Of a DNA stretch of 64,000 bases, positions 33,870 to 44,929 are shown piece after piece. Source of the stretch: Blasia pusilla (Eukaryota > Marchantiophyta > Marchantiopsida > Blasiales); contig CM114273.1 of NCBI GenBank assembly GCA_050084515.1, positions 10,230,001-10,294,000 of the forward strand, written 5' to 3'. Position 1 is the first letter of the stretch; the number at the start of each line of letters is the position of its first letter. The notes under the pieces are model-generated. The model made no database searches. It saw nothing but the letters and a program-made list of their open reading frames with translations, and had not been told where the DNA came from. Position numbers and translations under genes: made by a program.

Positions 33870-36830
33870 TCTGGTCAATGATTTCTTCAGGTCGTCATCT
33901 ACAAATTTACTCCTAACTCTCCTAGGTTCCTGTACAAAAGGAATGTCTTGGGATACAAGTGGCTCCTTTGGCCGATTGTAGATGGGGATTGAGAATGTAG
34001 GGGAATTTGAGAGCCTTGCATCCCCCCCCCGCGCCGCCCCCGCGCCTCCCTCTTAGGTACACCATAATAGTCCCATGTGTGATGATTTGAGTCCCAACGC
34101 CTTCCTCGAAAATAAATCTTGTATGCTCTGCAAGGTGACACCCATCAAGTATCAATATGTGCTCCGCTGTTTGGAACCACTAAATCCCAACTCCAAAACG
34201 CTTCAATCGATTGAACCCGATAAATCTTTGAACTCACTCGTCATCGCCCAAGAGCTCTTCCAGTATTATTGTTGGCTTTGCCCTCCCAATTTTTGGAATT
34301 GCAAGAAGTGATGATGGTGTCACTATCAATGGAGGCTCAAGAGCTAGAGCAGTTGGCTTTGAAGGCGATTTGCATACTCCCACCAGCCTCTCGTAATCCG
34401 CCTTTGCCGCTTTGCAAAGGTCAAAAATTTCTCCCCTTCCCTCAAAGTAGAGAATGTTCTTGCCACTTTTCCAGAAGCCTCTGATACTCGTCCCTTATAG
34501 GCCCACCAAGTCAAAGACCAAGCCACCCGACCTCAAGCAGAGCTCCATGAGCGTTTGCATCAAGCTAGGTGACTTCTCCCTTCCTCCAAGTAAGGGGGTC
34601 CCTTCTTGCATGAAAATTCTCGGGGGGGAATGGTAGAGACTATCTAAGGTGTACCCATCGAAGCATGGATCCACTGGATCCGGGATCTAGAACACTTAGA
34701 ATTTGTGCTCCGGCCTCACAAAGCAGTAGAAAAATGAGCGGTCTATCTATGAACAAGCAGGTGCAAAATGATGTCAGCATAAAAAAAGGTAGTAGACCCA
34801 TGGTTTGCTCTCCAGATAGTGACACAATCTGAAACATGTCAGAACCCCACACTTTGCTGATTTGGCTAGACACAAGAGCAACTTGTCGAAGTCCAACAGG
34901 TTGCTTTACGACTCAAAAATGAACCTTTGTTGATTATCAACCCGTCGAAAGTCGATGGGTTGCTGTCTAGATAGTGATACGATTCGCAACCTGACAGGTT
35001 GCTCATTTGGTTATACAGAAGAGCAACCTGTCGGAGTCTGATGGGTTGCTTTACAACTCAACAAGGAACCTTTTCTGATTAACAAGCCGTCGGAAACCGA
35101 TGGGTTCCAAGTAGAAAGTGCCTAAAATGGAAGCAACCGTCGCTTTTCGACGGATTGCTAATCAGCAAAGGGACAATTCTACTTGCAACCCATCGGGTTC
35201 CGACGGGTTGCAATCACTTAAGACACATAAGTGGATTTGCAACCTGTTGGGTTCCGACGGGTTGCATATCTAAACCATCTCAATTCCTTCAAAAAATTCA
35301 AGTTGGAAACTTACCCGGACTTGATTTTTAGCCGATCTCAGTGGTACTCATTTTTTATGACCCACGATTGGGCCGTCCTCCACTTGAGCGACCTCTTCAC
35401 ACACTAAAGGTTGAAGAGCTCGTCTTTGCTCCCTCTAGTCAGTACCAAGAAACACCCCTTGTTAGTGAGATGAGCGTCCATGAAAGAAAACATTAGAGCG
35501 ATCTGATCATAGGAAAATGGGACATTCTAGTCTGGGACAATATCACACAGATTTTTGTCCCACAAACAAAACCTTGAGGGCAAATCTGCAATGAGGAGGT
35601 CCACTGCCACCTCCTATGCAACCCCATGACCGTCCATGGGATGTGCCCATTTCGGAGAAGTTTACTCCCTAGTACGGTCAACTTCTCGATGGCAGTTGTC
35701 GACTCTTGAGAACTAAAACTCAGCAGTTCATTGACAAGATGACTCTGGTGTAGAAGGAAAATTGTCTTGCTTGTCATTTCCCTATGCCTGCCCAAGGATG
35801 ATGGAGTGTATTCCACATCCTTATCTCCTTCCTCGGACGATCTAGGCTCCTTCCTCTTGCAGAAGCCCATAATTTGGAGGCTGCTAGAAATTTGTGCAGG
35901 TACTTGCATTCACACAATTGATGAGGTACGTGTAAACCATATGCTGGGCAACTCTTTGTTGGGATGACTTGGCCGCCTGCTCTTGAAGATCCCACTTCTT
36001 CTTTGCAAAATCCTATTCTTGCGCATCTATTTCTTTGTCCAGATCTACCTGAGGGAGGATGTGATTCTTGAACATCGTCTGAAAACCGAGGTTTTTTGTC
36101 GGCTTATCTCTGATGTCATCAAGCCACAGTTCGAAATCTTCTACAGCCTCTAGGTTTGCTTCCTTTGGAATTGGCTCAATCTTCTTGAGCTCCGCTTGTA
36201 GACCCATGATCATTGACTTTTCGAGAAGACCCAGCGTGTCCCAGAAGGACCATTCCCATAGCCAATGGGAGATCACTGGGTCTGATACTCCCAAAGGGTG
36301 GTGTGCCACCCGCTTCTACACCTTGGTGCCCTCAAGATTGATTTTTCATGATTCAGATCCACCTAAAGTCGGATATCTCGGACAACACAAACCTGTGCAT
36401 GCGATCTAGAGACAATTTCTCTCCGATTTGACCCTATGGGTCTTTGTCTTTGGCATTTGATTATCGCCTTCAGCTCCTTGTAGAAATCTAGGCCAAGTTT
36501 GGGGTTGAGGATTGCAATGTACCGATGCATCTTGCTTGCAGTGTACTTTGTAGTTGCAGATACGATAGTGTGAATGAATTTAGCCCATTCCGACGCCGAG
36601 ACGTTTTCCCTTCGCTCCAGTTCGAATGTGGCGCTCTTCTTGGCTACTTGGATCTTGGACTAGCATAGAATCGTGACTGCTGCATCTTGGGAGATTAGGT
36701 ATTCACCCAAGCCTTCTTCTTTATTTGAGTTCCCTTCGCTAGTATCTCATTGACCATATCGTCACCAAGTAATCCCTTGTACTCTGCCAGGTGCGTCGTA
36801 AGCACCTTCGTAACCCTCTTGCAATCATGG
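33870..36830 (-). pseudogene. ParB-like/methyltransferase gene, copy 2 (broken)
   Basis: Minus-strand copy covering exon 3 to the C-terminus. Exon 3 (36830-35310) has HPLGVSDPVISHWLWEWSFW, EANLEAVEDFELW, the VDLLIADLPSRF motif IV (near 35578-35605) and NKGCFLVLTRGSKDELFNL (near 35440). It lacks the charged linker of copy 1. After a palindrome-filled intron (35290-34880) come the motif X/I exon (34870-34450, with LLGGREKSPSLMQTLMELCL in mixed frames and SGKNI) and the conserved tail ending near 33875. A G/C-rich run at 34022-34042 disrupts the tail. Exons 1 and 2, including the DGNHR motif, are absent. The sequence on that side (36950-37690) is palindrome spacer. Not functional as read. Confidence 0.55.
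34880..35290. repeat. Palindrome-filled intron of copy 2
   Basis: Copies lie near 34882, 34940, 34995, 35025, 35085, 35133, 35186 and 35237, spaced about 40-60 bp. They separate the motif IV exon from the motif X/I exon, at the same position as the spacer after 10321 in copy 1. Confidence 0.75.
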
Positions 36831-36949
36831 ATCCAATGGTGGGTATACATTTCCCTTGGATATAATCATGCAAATGAAAACACAAGGTTAGAATAAGAAT
36901 CCCTTGCATCCCATCAGTTTTCGTCTAGTTGCACCATAGAGTCATGTGC

Positions 36950-37690
36950 AGAGTGAGTGCAACTCATCGGACTCCGATAGGTTGCAGCACTCTGGACAGA
37001 TTGTAAGGATGCCCAATCCGTCGGACTCCGACTGGTTGCAACAATCGCTTCAACTTGGAGGCCAAATGTATTTCCTGCTATCCTTCGGACTCTGATGGGT
37101 TGCACCATTGTCTGCAGATCGCAACGATGTGCAATCCATCGGGGTCTGATAGGTAGCATATTGATGTCCATCGGCATGAAGTGATGCAACCCGTTGGAGT
37201 TTGACAGGTTGCAAAATGACTCCGATTCCTTGGTTGCAACTCGTAAGACTCCGACGGATTGTAAAATGACTCCGCCGATTCCGAGTCAGGTATCTGGATG
37301 ACAACTGTCAAAAGAAACATGTAGGAGTCCGACGGGTTGCACAATGGTCATGTTAAGAAGTCATCAAAGGCCTAGAAGCAACCCGTTGGACTCCGACAAC
37401 TTGCGCTTGGGGAAAATGCAACTCCACATGTTGCTTTTGGCCAAAAGTTCCAAAAAATTGGGTACAGTCCAGCAACCCGACGAACTCCAACAGGTTGCTT
37501 TAAGGCCTCCAATGACTTCTTACCAGGACCATTGTGTAGTCCATCGGGGTCCAACGGGTTGCGGAATACATATATTATCCGGATACTGCAACCCGTCGGA
37601 GTCCGACGGGTTGTAGTATCCGGGATTCGTCCAGAAAACCTCGCTACCAATTAACCCGTCAGAGTCCGACGGGTTGCTGGACTGTACCCA
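36950..37690. repeat. Palindrome cluster at the 5' side of copy 2
   Basis: Copies lie near 36960, 37015, 37078, 37133, 37187, 37237, 37325, 37379, 37473, 37535, 37588 and 37655. The one at 37588-37614 differs from a perfect palindrome only at its last base. The cluster corresponds to intron 2 of copy 1 and ends where MULE copy B begins. Confidence 0.8.
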
Positions 37691-37699
37691 AACGTTTAA

Positions 37700-38412
37700 G
37701 TATCTTGACTTCAGGCAGGTGAAGAGGCAGCATCGAGGAACGAATCCGGTGATTGATTTGGATGAGGAAATTACGCCGCCCACGTATTTGGGGACCCCGG
37801 ACCGCTCCCAAATCCGTGATGGAGTAACTTCTCCAAAATTAGTGAATGTTTTATTTCAAAAGCCCTCCGTTGCTGGAAGTTCGCAACATCCGGTCGGTGG
37901 GGTGGTTCAACAATATGGGATTCCGGTAATGGAGGTGGATTGCAACCTAAAACGGTGGCATATATCTCGGAGCAACCCAAGACGTGGACCCACTTGCAAG
38001 GCAGGATCTGATGGCATTGGGAGAGCATGCGGCACTTTCCTAAATAAGAACTGTACAAGGACTAGATGACCACTGCCTGGGTTTTGGGGACTCAAAACCT
38101 TTCATTGTTTCACGAGGACCGGGGATCAATTGAAGTACTTCTTCTGCCCAAATGAATCTTGCGCTTTCCGGAAGTCTTATCCGGCTGCCATTGGAGCTCC
38201 GGGAATACCCACGATTTGGCCCATCGCCCACAGTACGAATCGCACTCAAGACGAAGTGGACAATCTTACAAGTGTCGGTTTGCACTCAGAGAGAGGAAGT
38301 TCGAAGCATGTTCGCATTACAGAGACCTTCGCATTTCGTATTCAACCCAAGATTGATGTCAATATGTATCCGGAGAAGGTGGATGATCTCAATCCACTAT
38401 TTCTGTTTGAGT
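37700..38412 (+). pseudogene. MULE copy B, C-terminal-side block
   Basis: This matches MULE copy A positions about 2105-1440. It contains VIDLDEEITPPTYLGTPDRS, VVQQYGIPVMEVDCNLKRWH and, in another frame, MKYFFCPNESCAFRKSYPAA with two cysteines of a likely zinc ribbon. It ends abruptly at 38412, where a reverse-oriented gypsy fragment begins. The SWIM finger is missing. It stands before, not after, the block at 39540-40530, so the copy is rearranged. Confidence 0.6.
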
Positions 38413-39539
38413 CTAGAAATGGTGTCGTAGAGTCATTAGAAATCGCAGAATATCCTCATAAAACGACTGGCTCAACCATTCCTCTGTTATCTGGAACAGA
38501 TCTTCATCGGGAAAGGTATCATCGACAGATTGGGTGAGGTCCGCGTTTGTCATCCTCAACCGGGAAAGAAAATCAGCATTGGTATGCACCTTGTTGGCAC
38601 GGGTCACAACATCAAATGTGAATTCTTGTAGCAACAAGATCCACCGTGCAATGCGTCCTGACAGGTCGGCTTTCACCATTAAGGGTCTGAGTGCAAAATG
38701 ATCCACGTGAAAGACAAATTCGTACCCTAATAAATAGTGTCGGAACTTTTTACACGAGAAGACCATGCCTAACGCCTCTCGTTCGGTGGTTGTTTATTTC
38801 TGCTCTGCCACCGATAGTTGTCGGCCGGCGTAGTAAATTGGAAAATCATGTTTGTGCTCATCCAATTGGCTGAGCACTACTCCAATGGCAAATGAGGATG
38901 TGTCCACATACACGTGGAAGGGTTTGGTCCAATCGGGGACCGAAATGCTGAGAGCCTTTTGCAATGCGTCTTTTAAGGTGTCGAATGCCACTTGGCACGC
39001 GGGTGTGCACTCCCATTTGGTGGTCTTCTTAAGTAATGCAGTAAGAGCGCCCGCTTTTACCGCGTAATCTTTAATGAACCATCGATAATACCCGACATGT
39101 CCCAAGAATCCTCTCAATTCCCGGAGATTAGTGGGTGGTTCCAATGCAACGATAATATCCACCTTGGCCTTGTCGACCTCAATTCCTTGCGCCAACACTC
39201 GGTGTCCCAGCAGAATTCCTTGTTTCATAGCGATATAGGATTTGTCCGGATGAAGGGACAAATGCACTTTGCGACAGCGTGCGAGTGTTAACTCTAACTT
39301 TTCAAGATGTTCGGCCTCCGTGCTAAAGATACAAAAATCGTCTAAAAAGATTTCGACGAACTTTCGAAGATACTCCTGGAAGATGGAGATCATCATCCGT
39401 TGGAAAGTAGCTGGGGCATTGCACAACCCAAAAGGCATTCCGATAGTCCTGGCACACTCGGATTTTGCCTGTTTGTTTTTTAGGCACAATTACGATGGGC
39501 GACACCCACTCGCTGCTTAACACCGGATAGATTATTCCT
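38413..39539 (-). pseudogene. Ty3/gypsy reverse transcriptase-RNase H fragment
   Basis: The minus-strand frames (39523-39323, 39489-38794, 38766-38413) hold the RT core: [36 protein letters not shown], the catalytic IFLDDFCIFS, and GHRVLAQGIEVDKAKVDI. RNase H pieces follow (VYVDTSSFAIGVVLSQ, HVDHFALRPL). The LDDF and GIEVDKAK motifs point to the non-chromovirus (Athila/Tat-like) lineage rather than the chromovirus at 42-49 kb. No LTRs, gag, protease or integrase are present, and frameshifts break it. It separates two MULE blocks. Confidence 0.75.
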
Positions 39540-40530
39540 GTGCTCTTGGTTAAGTTGGTGGACTGTACGTATGAGACAATGAGGAAACTTCATGCGGCAG
39601 GTGAGTTCACTATTTTGTCTTATCAAGCTCACGCTGAGAATTGTTTGAAAAGTTGCAGCTCAAGTTAAGAAGCGTGAGAACTATAGGGATTTCAAACTGA
39701 AGAAACCAAGCAATTTGTCGGATGGGACGGATTTCTCGAGTGTGCAACCTATCGGAAACAGACGGGTTGCCTGAGTGTGCAACCAGTCGGAAATGGACGG
39801 GTTGCATCCATAATTTTGGTGCAACCCATATACAAGTATGCAAGTTGCATGTATACAAGGCCTGCAAATAGTTTGACCCGGATGGGTTTCGGATGACTTG
39901 CACTTGGATCTTCCAACCCGGAGTGGCCAAAGGTTCTTGCAACCCGTCGAAATCGGACGGGCTGCAGTAGGTGTTTCCTGGGTGTTGCAACACGTAGGGA
40001 CCCGACGGGTTGCAGAGTCGTTCATGGGATGCCTCGGCCTTGCAACTTGTCTGGTTCCGACATGTAGCTTATTTCTTTGACTTTTGAGCTATTTTCGTTC
40101 CCTTCTAACATTGTCGTCGTTGCAGGGATTGAACATTCATGAAAATGCCCTCTGCCCAACACAAGTGGAGCAGAAAGTGTTCATTCCTCCTTGAGGTCGT
40201 CACAAGCATGCCAACAAATTTCACTTGTGGAGGCATGCCAACAAGACCAGGCAAGAGCAATGCTACAATCTGTAGCATCCCATCTCTTCCTCACAAAAGG
40301 CATAACAAAAGGAAGGGGGCCTTCGATCTACGAGCTCTATGTCAGGGCGGTTGTGAGATCTGGTGATGAAAAACTCTATGTGGAATCCTTCAACCGATGC
40401 GTAGCAAGAACTCCCCTCGAGCAAGACGTACACATTGGTGGGGATATTCGTGGGTGCGTTTCAAGACGTCCCATACAGATGGTGGTAGAGCAATCCGAGC
40501 GAGACTCGTGGGACCACATGAGCATATAAT
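39540..40530 (+). pseudogene. MULE copy B, central block with intron
   Basis: It aligns with MULE A 3540-2165. It begins with the KLVDCT block, then has a palindrome-filled spacer (39720-40070) with a plausible GTCGTTGCAG acceptor at about 40125. It then has GLNIHENALCPTQ in mixed frames and the frame 40191-40529 (SSQACQQISLVEACQQDQAR, FLTKGITKGRGPSIYELYVR, CVARTPLEQDVHIGG). In family order this block should precede 37700-38412. Confidence 0.55.
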
Positions 40531-40589
40531 GACCAATTGAGTCACAATCGAGTTATATTAAGGCAAGCAGTCATTGGGTCTAGAGTTAC

Positions 40590-41235
40590 AACGGACAGGT
40601 TGCGCGCCTCTGTCATCTTCGGACAAGAACACAAGGTACCCACGCAACTCGTCGGAGACCGACAGGTTGCGCGCCTATGCCGTCTTCGGACAAGAATGCA
40701 AGGTACCCGCGCAACCCGTCGGATTCCGGTGGGTTGCACGCTTCCCTCGTCTTGGGATAACAAGGCGGGCTTCCCGCGCAACTCGTTGGAGGCAGACAGG
40801 TTGCACGCTTCCTTCATGTAAGTGTTACAAGGCGAGGCACTTGCGCAACCCGTCTGAGGTCGACGGGTTGCACGCCTCCGCCGTCTTTGGGCAAGAAGAT
40901 GCGGCACTAGTGCAACTCGTCGGAAACAGACGGGTTGCACGCTTCCTTAATGTAAGTGTAACAAGTTGAGGCAATTGCGCAACCCGTTTGAGGCCGACGG
41001 GTTGCACGCCTCCGTCGTCTTTGGGCAAGAAGGTGCGGCACCCGCGCAACTCGTCGGAGATCGACGGGTTGCACGCTTCCTTCATGTTAGCATTACAAGG
41101 TGAGGCATAAGCGTGCAACCCGTCCGAAGCCGACGGGTTGCACGCTTTGCTTATCTTGGATTAATAGGCGAGGTACCAGGGCAACCCGTCGATTATCGAC
41201 AGGTTGCACGCTTTTCTATCCCTCGGGTAACAATG
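40590..41235. repeat. 67-bp tandem array carrying the palindrome (array 2)
   Basis: Units start (GCAAC) at 40644, 40711, 40778, 40845, 40912, 40979, 41046, 41115 and 41181, a steady 66-69 bp. Spacers such as CGCCTCCGCCGTCTTTGGGC and CACGCTTCCTTCATGTAAGT alternate between two types, hinting at a higher-order 134-bp unit. It is the inverted counterpart of array 1 and lies 450-1100 bp upstream of MULE copy C. Confidence 0.9.
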
Positions 41236-41580
41236 CGACCACACATAGTTCTGAGGCAACCCATTGCAATCCGACGGGTCACAAGATCTACCCTGAGTTG
41301 GAAAATCCCGCAAAAGTCCCTAACGATGGTTGCCTTAGCATATGCAAGCGATATCTTGTGTTTGATGCTAGCAAAATCGACTCAAAAAACCTTTGGTCGG
41401 CAAGAAGGGGGTACCAACCCAACGAACTCCGACGGATTCCAACAAAAAGAAGTGCATGCTTTGCAACCAACATCTCTGATTCCCAAATTCTGCAACCCAC
41501 CTGACTCCGACAGGTTGCAACAGAATTGAATCCATTGTGTAAGACATTTTCAACTACCAAACTTCATCTTGCCAATCAAA
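41236..41580. repeat. Degenerate palindromes between array 2 and the MULE C promoter
   Basis: Copies lie near 41252, 41415 and 41490. They correspond to the scattered copies upstream of MULE A (5280-5640). No gene is seen. Confidence 0.6.
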
Positions 41581-41611
41581 TTCTGTCAGGAGAATCTGAG
41601 TCCCTATTCAC

Positions 41612-41620
41612 TATAAATTA
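41612..41620 (+). promoter_or_regulatory. TATA box of MULE copy C
   Basis: TATAAATTA lies about 70 bp before the start ATG at 41688 and is followed by a CATTCT repeat leader, exactly as at copy A. Confidence 0.6.
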
Positions 41621-42147
41621 AACATTCTCATTCTCATTCTCATTCTCATACCAATTCTCTGTCTCCTCCCAGTGGAATCTTCTGGGAATGGATAATTATG
41701 TGAAGCTCACTTGTGGCAGTCATCTAGCGGCCCTTCCTCAATCAAAAATCGTTCGACCGCAAGCTCGGGAGTCTTTCATAGCAGTGGATGAAAATTTTCT
41801 CTTAGTTAGATTCCTTCTCCAAATTGGAACCATCTTTGTATCCAAGGATGTTAGGATGGACGGTACGGAGGACATAATAGGTGAGATAGTCCAGCCAATG
41901 ATTGCAGATCATTAAGTATGGAATCTCCTACCTCTAGCAAATGGTCAATATAGAGTTTACGGCTTGCCCCTGAATTCTTCTGTTTCCCAAGTAGACGGTC
42001 GAGAATTTCCTAGTGCACCCAACTCTACGTTTGCAACTCCAAGCTCAGTAGATCCGTCTTTGACTCCAACTTCACACGCTGGTAACAATGTTGTACTGCC
42101 TGAAGACATTCGGGATGTTATCAACCTTAGTGGATCTGTCAGACACC

Positions 42148-42152
42148 AACCG
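42148..42152 (+). repeat. 5-bp target-site duplication, left
   Basis: AACCG directly precedes the left LTR and is repeated at 49523-49527, directly after the right LTR. This is diagnostic of a single retroviral-type insertion. Confidence 0.9.
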
Positions 42153-43173
42153 TGTCGCGACCCTCATAACCAAACAACACCAAATACGCGCCAAGCGAAA
42201 CATCAGAACTCAAAGGAACTCACGCCGCGAGGTTTGCGCTTTGGAGAGGCGTTTGGAAGAGTCTCTTGGAAAAGTCTAAGAGACGAAACGCGGAACAGAG
42301 TTGTGCGTTTCATGCGTTAGTGGTCGCGACCAGGAAACCTAGACCAAACGCGAGCCGAGACTTGAGATGAGTTGAGTCTTGGAGGTTGGTTGCCAAAGAG
42401 GTGAGAACCAGTTTGGAACATGACTAGCGTTTGGGAGAATCTGACTGTGTTTAGGACCATAACGTTGAGCTCCGAGATGCGTTCGGGACAACTAAGGGCG
42501 CGTTGGAAAGCTGATCTTGAGACGCTTCCAACGCACCAAAGATCTCAGCAAACGCATAAGTACAGGCTGAGATATTGGCCGAAAACGATTCAGAGAGCAA
42601 TCGGGTTGAGGGCCAATTGGAGGGGCCGGGTGTCTTTCCCTAAATGTAGGGGGCCCCCGGAGATCCCCAGAAGTACTAGTAAGGGGAGTACCTTCTCTGA
42701 GATGTCTCGGGAAACGAAACCCCACTTTGGGCGCCAAACGGCGTTTCAGAGGCACGGGATGAAACGGGAGTTTGGCACGGAAACCCGAAACCCAAACTGA
42801 TCCAAGGAGTGGACTTTACGCCACACTTGGATTCCAACCGAATTCACCGTGCGAGTCTTGGTGAGGAACTCATTGGATGTTCATCGGACAGATTGGAACC
42901 GCTAGCGCGAAACGCCGTTTCAAGTTCTGAACCGACGAAAAGTCTGTCCCAAGTCTTTCGAGACTTGCCCGTGTTGGAAACCGCAAAACTAGGAAGGTTG
43001 AGCTTGAAGAGAGAGTCCGAGCCGAGAACTCGGAAAGTAATCCCGCTGATCGATCCAAGACCCGACTAACCGAAGTGCGTGTTTGGATGCAGATCAGCGT
43101 TGAGAGCGTGACCCTCGAACGCGACGCTTCGCAACAAACAAGATTAACGTTCAAGGAGAGTAGGCGCACGACA
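42153..43173 (+). repeat. 5' LTR of the chromovirus
   Basis: Starts TGTCGCGACCCTCATAACC and ends GGCGCACGACA. It differs from the 3' LTR at about 20 places, many of them single-base indels. Open frames within it (for example 42420-42800 and 42870-43490) are LTR sequence and not genes. Confidence 0.95.
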
Positions 43174-43175
43174 CG

Positions 43176-43186
43176 TGGTATCGAGC
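43176..43186 (+). other. Primer binding site (tRNA-Met type)
   Basis: TGGTATCGAGC lies 2 bp after the 5' LTR. It matches the usual plant initiator tRNA-Met site with one base missing. Confidence 0.75.
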
Positions 43187-43389
43187 AATTCCTTGATGAG
43201 CGTGAACTTGGGGTCGTTGAAGATCTGGACATTTGGGGAGAACTCAAGGTAGCCAAAAGACCGCGACGCCGAGGAGGAACGCAAGAGGCGAGGAGGAGAT
43301 CTCGAGAAAAGCGACGACTCGCAGATGGCGACCAGGGCGAAGAACCGAGGAAACCGCGAGTCAAAGCAAAGAAGCCAAGAGACGAATCA

Positions 43390-44350
43390 ATGACGGACCG
43401 AGAGCCGGAGGTGGAATTTGCGACTCGAAGTGCGAGTCCCGGACATGAGGATGTTCCAACCGAAAATCTTTCCGGGACCTTCGGGTTCAAACTTAAACAA
43501 TCCGGCCTTTTATACCCAAATGATGGGATTGATGAAGGTGATGGCGGACAGATGGCTGACAGAGTAAGATGATCTCGAATTCAAGTCAAATGGAGCCTCT
43601 AGCTCTGGCAAGAAGCTTTGTAAGACTAATTTGCCAACGCCATTCACAGGAATGGGGCGTTCTCGGAAAGTGAGCGAGTTTCTAACGGAACTCGAACTCT
43701 ATTTCGAAGCGCAAAAGGCAGATGAACAAGACAAGGTGATCATGAGCGGTCACGTTTCTGAAGGATCACGCTCTCCATTGGTGGACGGCTCACCGGAAAG
43801 AACATCTAGGTCGTGGGAAAACGTTGAGTTGGGAAGATTTCAAGGAGTTGATTGGGAACCGATTCACTCCGGAATATCAGGAGTACCGCGATGGCATGGA
43901 GGTGGTGAGGTTGCGCCAGAGTGGATCACTTGGTGCTTATGTGCGAGAGTTTAGTGCGCTCATGAGTGCACTTTCCACGGACGAACATACTAAAAAGGTG
44001 ATCTTCCTAAGTGGGCTCAAACCGAGTGCCGAGAAGGCTCTCTTTCGTATGCCTCACATCCCAGAGACGTGCGCGGACCTCTTGAGACTAGCCGAGCGGA
44101 TTGGGGACGATGAGGTCCAACACCCGAAACCCTTTGAGACAAAAAGTTTTTCTAAGTTACAGAAGAATAAAGGGACATCCAAGAGGGTTTGGAATGGGGG
44201 TGAGCGCGACCACGGAGGTCTCTCGCCTGGCGGCGTAAAACGAAAGTGGAACTCAACGCGGCCGAAGGGCCGCCGTTCTGAAGTCAACGAATGCCAAAGT
44301 GATTTGTTATAATTGTGGCGAACCCGGGCATATGGCTAAAGAATGTGTGA
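43390..44350 (+). pseudogene. Chromovirus gag with CCHC zinc knuckle (frameshifted)
   Basis: It starts at ATG 43390 (MTDREPEVEFATRS). A GMGRSRKVSEFLTELELYFE segment follows in another frame, then the Retrotrans_gag core in frame 43824-44312 (SWEDFKELIGNRFTPEYQEY, YVREFSALMSALSTDEHTKK, FRMPHIPETCADLLRLAERI). A C-x2-C-x4-H-x4-C knuckle lies at 44305-44346, again in a shifted frame. It forms the particle shell and binds RNA. At least three frame changes are visible. Confidence 0.8.
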
Positions 44351-44377
44351 GGCCCAAGGTTAGTAAACCGAGTATGA

Positions 44378-44923
44378 TTGCGTTTTGCCGCTAAGCATTT
44401 ATCGGAGGGAGATCTAGATACATCTCTACAAGTCACCAAGAGAACGCCCAATTTGGTTTACCTAGGATCCAAGATCGCTAATCGCGATGTGATGTTGCTC
44501 ATTGATACAGGTGCTTCGCACTCATTCTTGAGTCCGAGAATCGTAAAAACGTTGGGATTGCCAACCACCAAAGCGGATGAACCCATTAGGGTAGGATTCG
44601 CGGGAGGAAAATCCCACCAGACATCAGATCTGGTTTTAGGGCTAGTTGTGAGATGCGGAGTATTTGAGTTGAAGGAGAATTTTACAGTTTGCGAGATGGA
44701 CGGTATCGACGGAGTCTTGGGGAACACGTTCTTGGATGCGTATGAGGTGGAACTGAGGCGGAGACCTTTGAGGTTAAGCGTCTTGGTTAACGGCAAACGG
44801 ACGGACGTCAGATTGGTTCGTGAGGTGCCTAGAAAGACGGAGTTGGTGAACGCCATCACGAGGGACGAGTTTGGCCGAGTTAGAGGAAGGATTCCTTTGC
44901 TTGATGAGACGAGTAGAGGATGA
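44378..44923 (+). pseudogene. Chromovirus aspartic protease
   Basis: The frame contains the catalytic LLIDTGASHSF motif (44490-44520) and a second conserved GIDGVLGNTFLDAYEV region. It is the retropepsin domain that processes the polyprotein. It is continuous for about 180 codons, but upstream and downstream neighbours are in other frames. Confidence 0.85.
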
Positions 44924-44929
44924 TGCAAG

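Noticed and set aside
40590-41235. CRISPR-like look of palindromic repeats with 35-40 bp spacers
   Set aside because: The spacers are themselves conserved between units (67-bp satellite), the host is a eukaryote, and no cas genes exist. It is a tandem satellite.
42870-43490. 206-codon minus-strand frame in the left LTR and 5' leader
   Set aside because: It lies antisense to the LTR and gag leader, is partly repeated in the 3' LTR, and has no motif.
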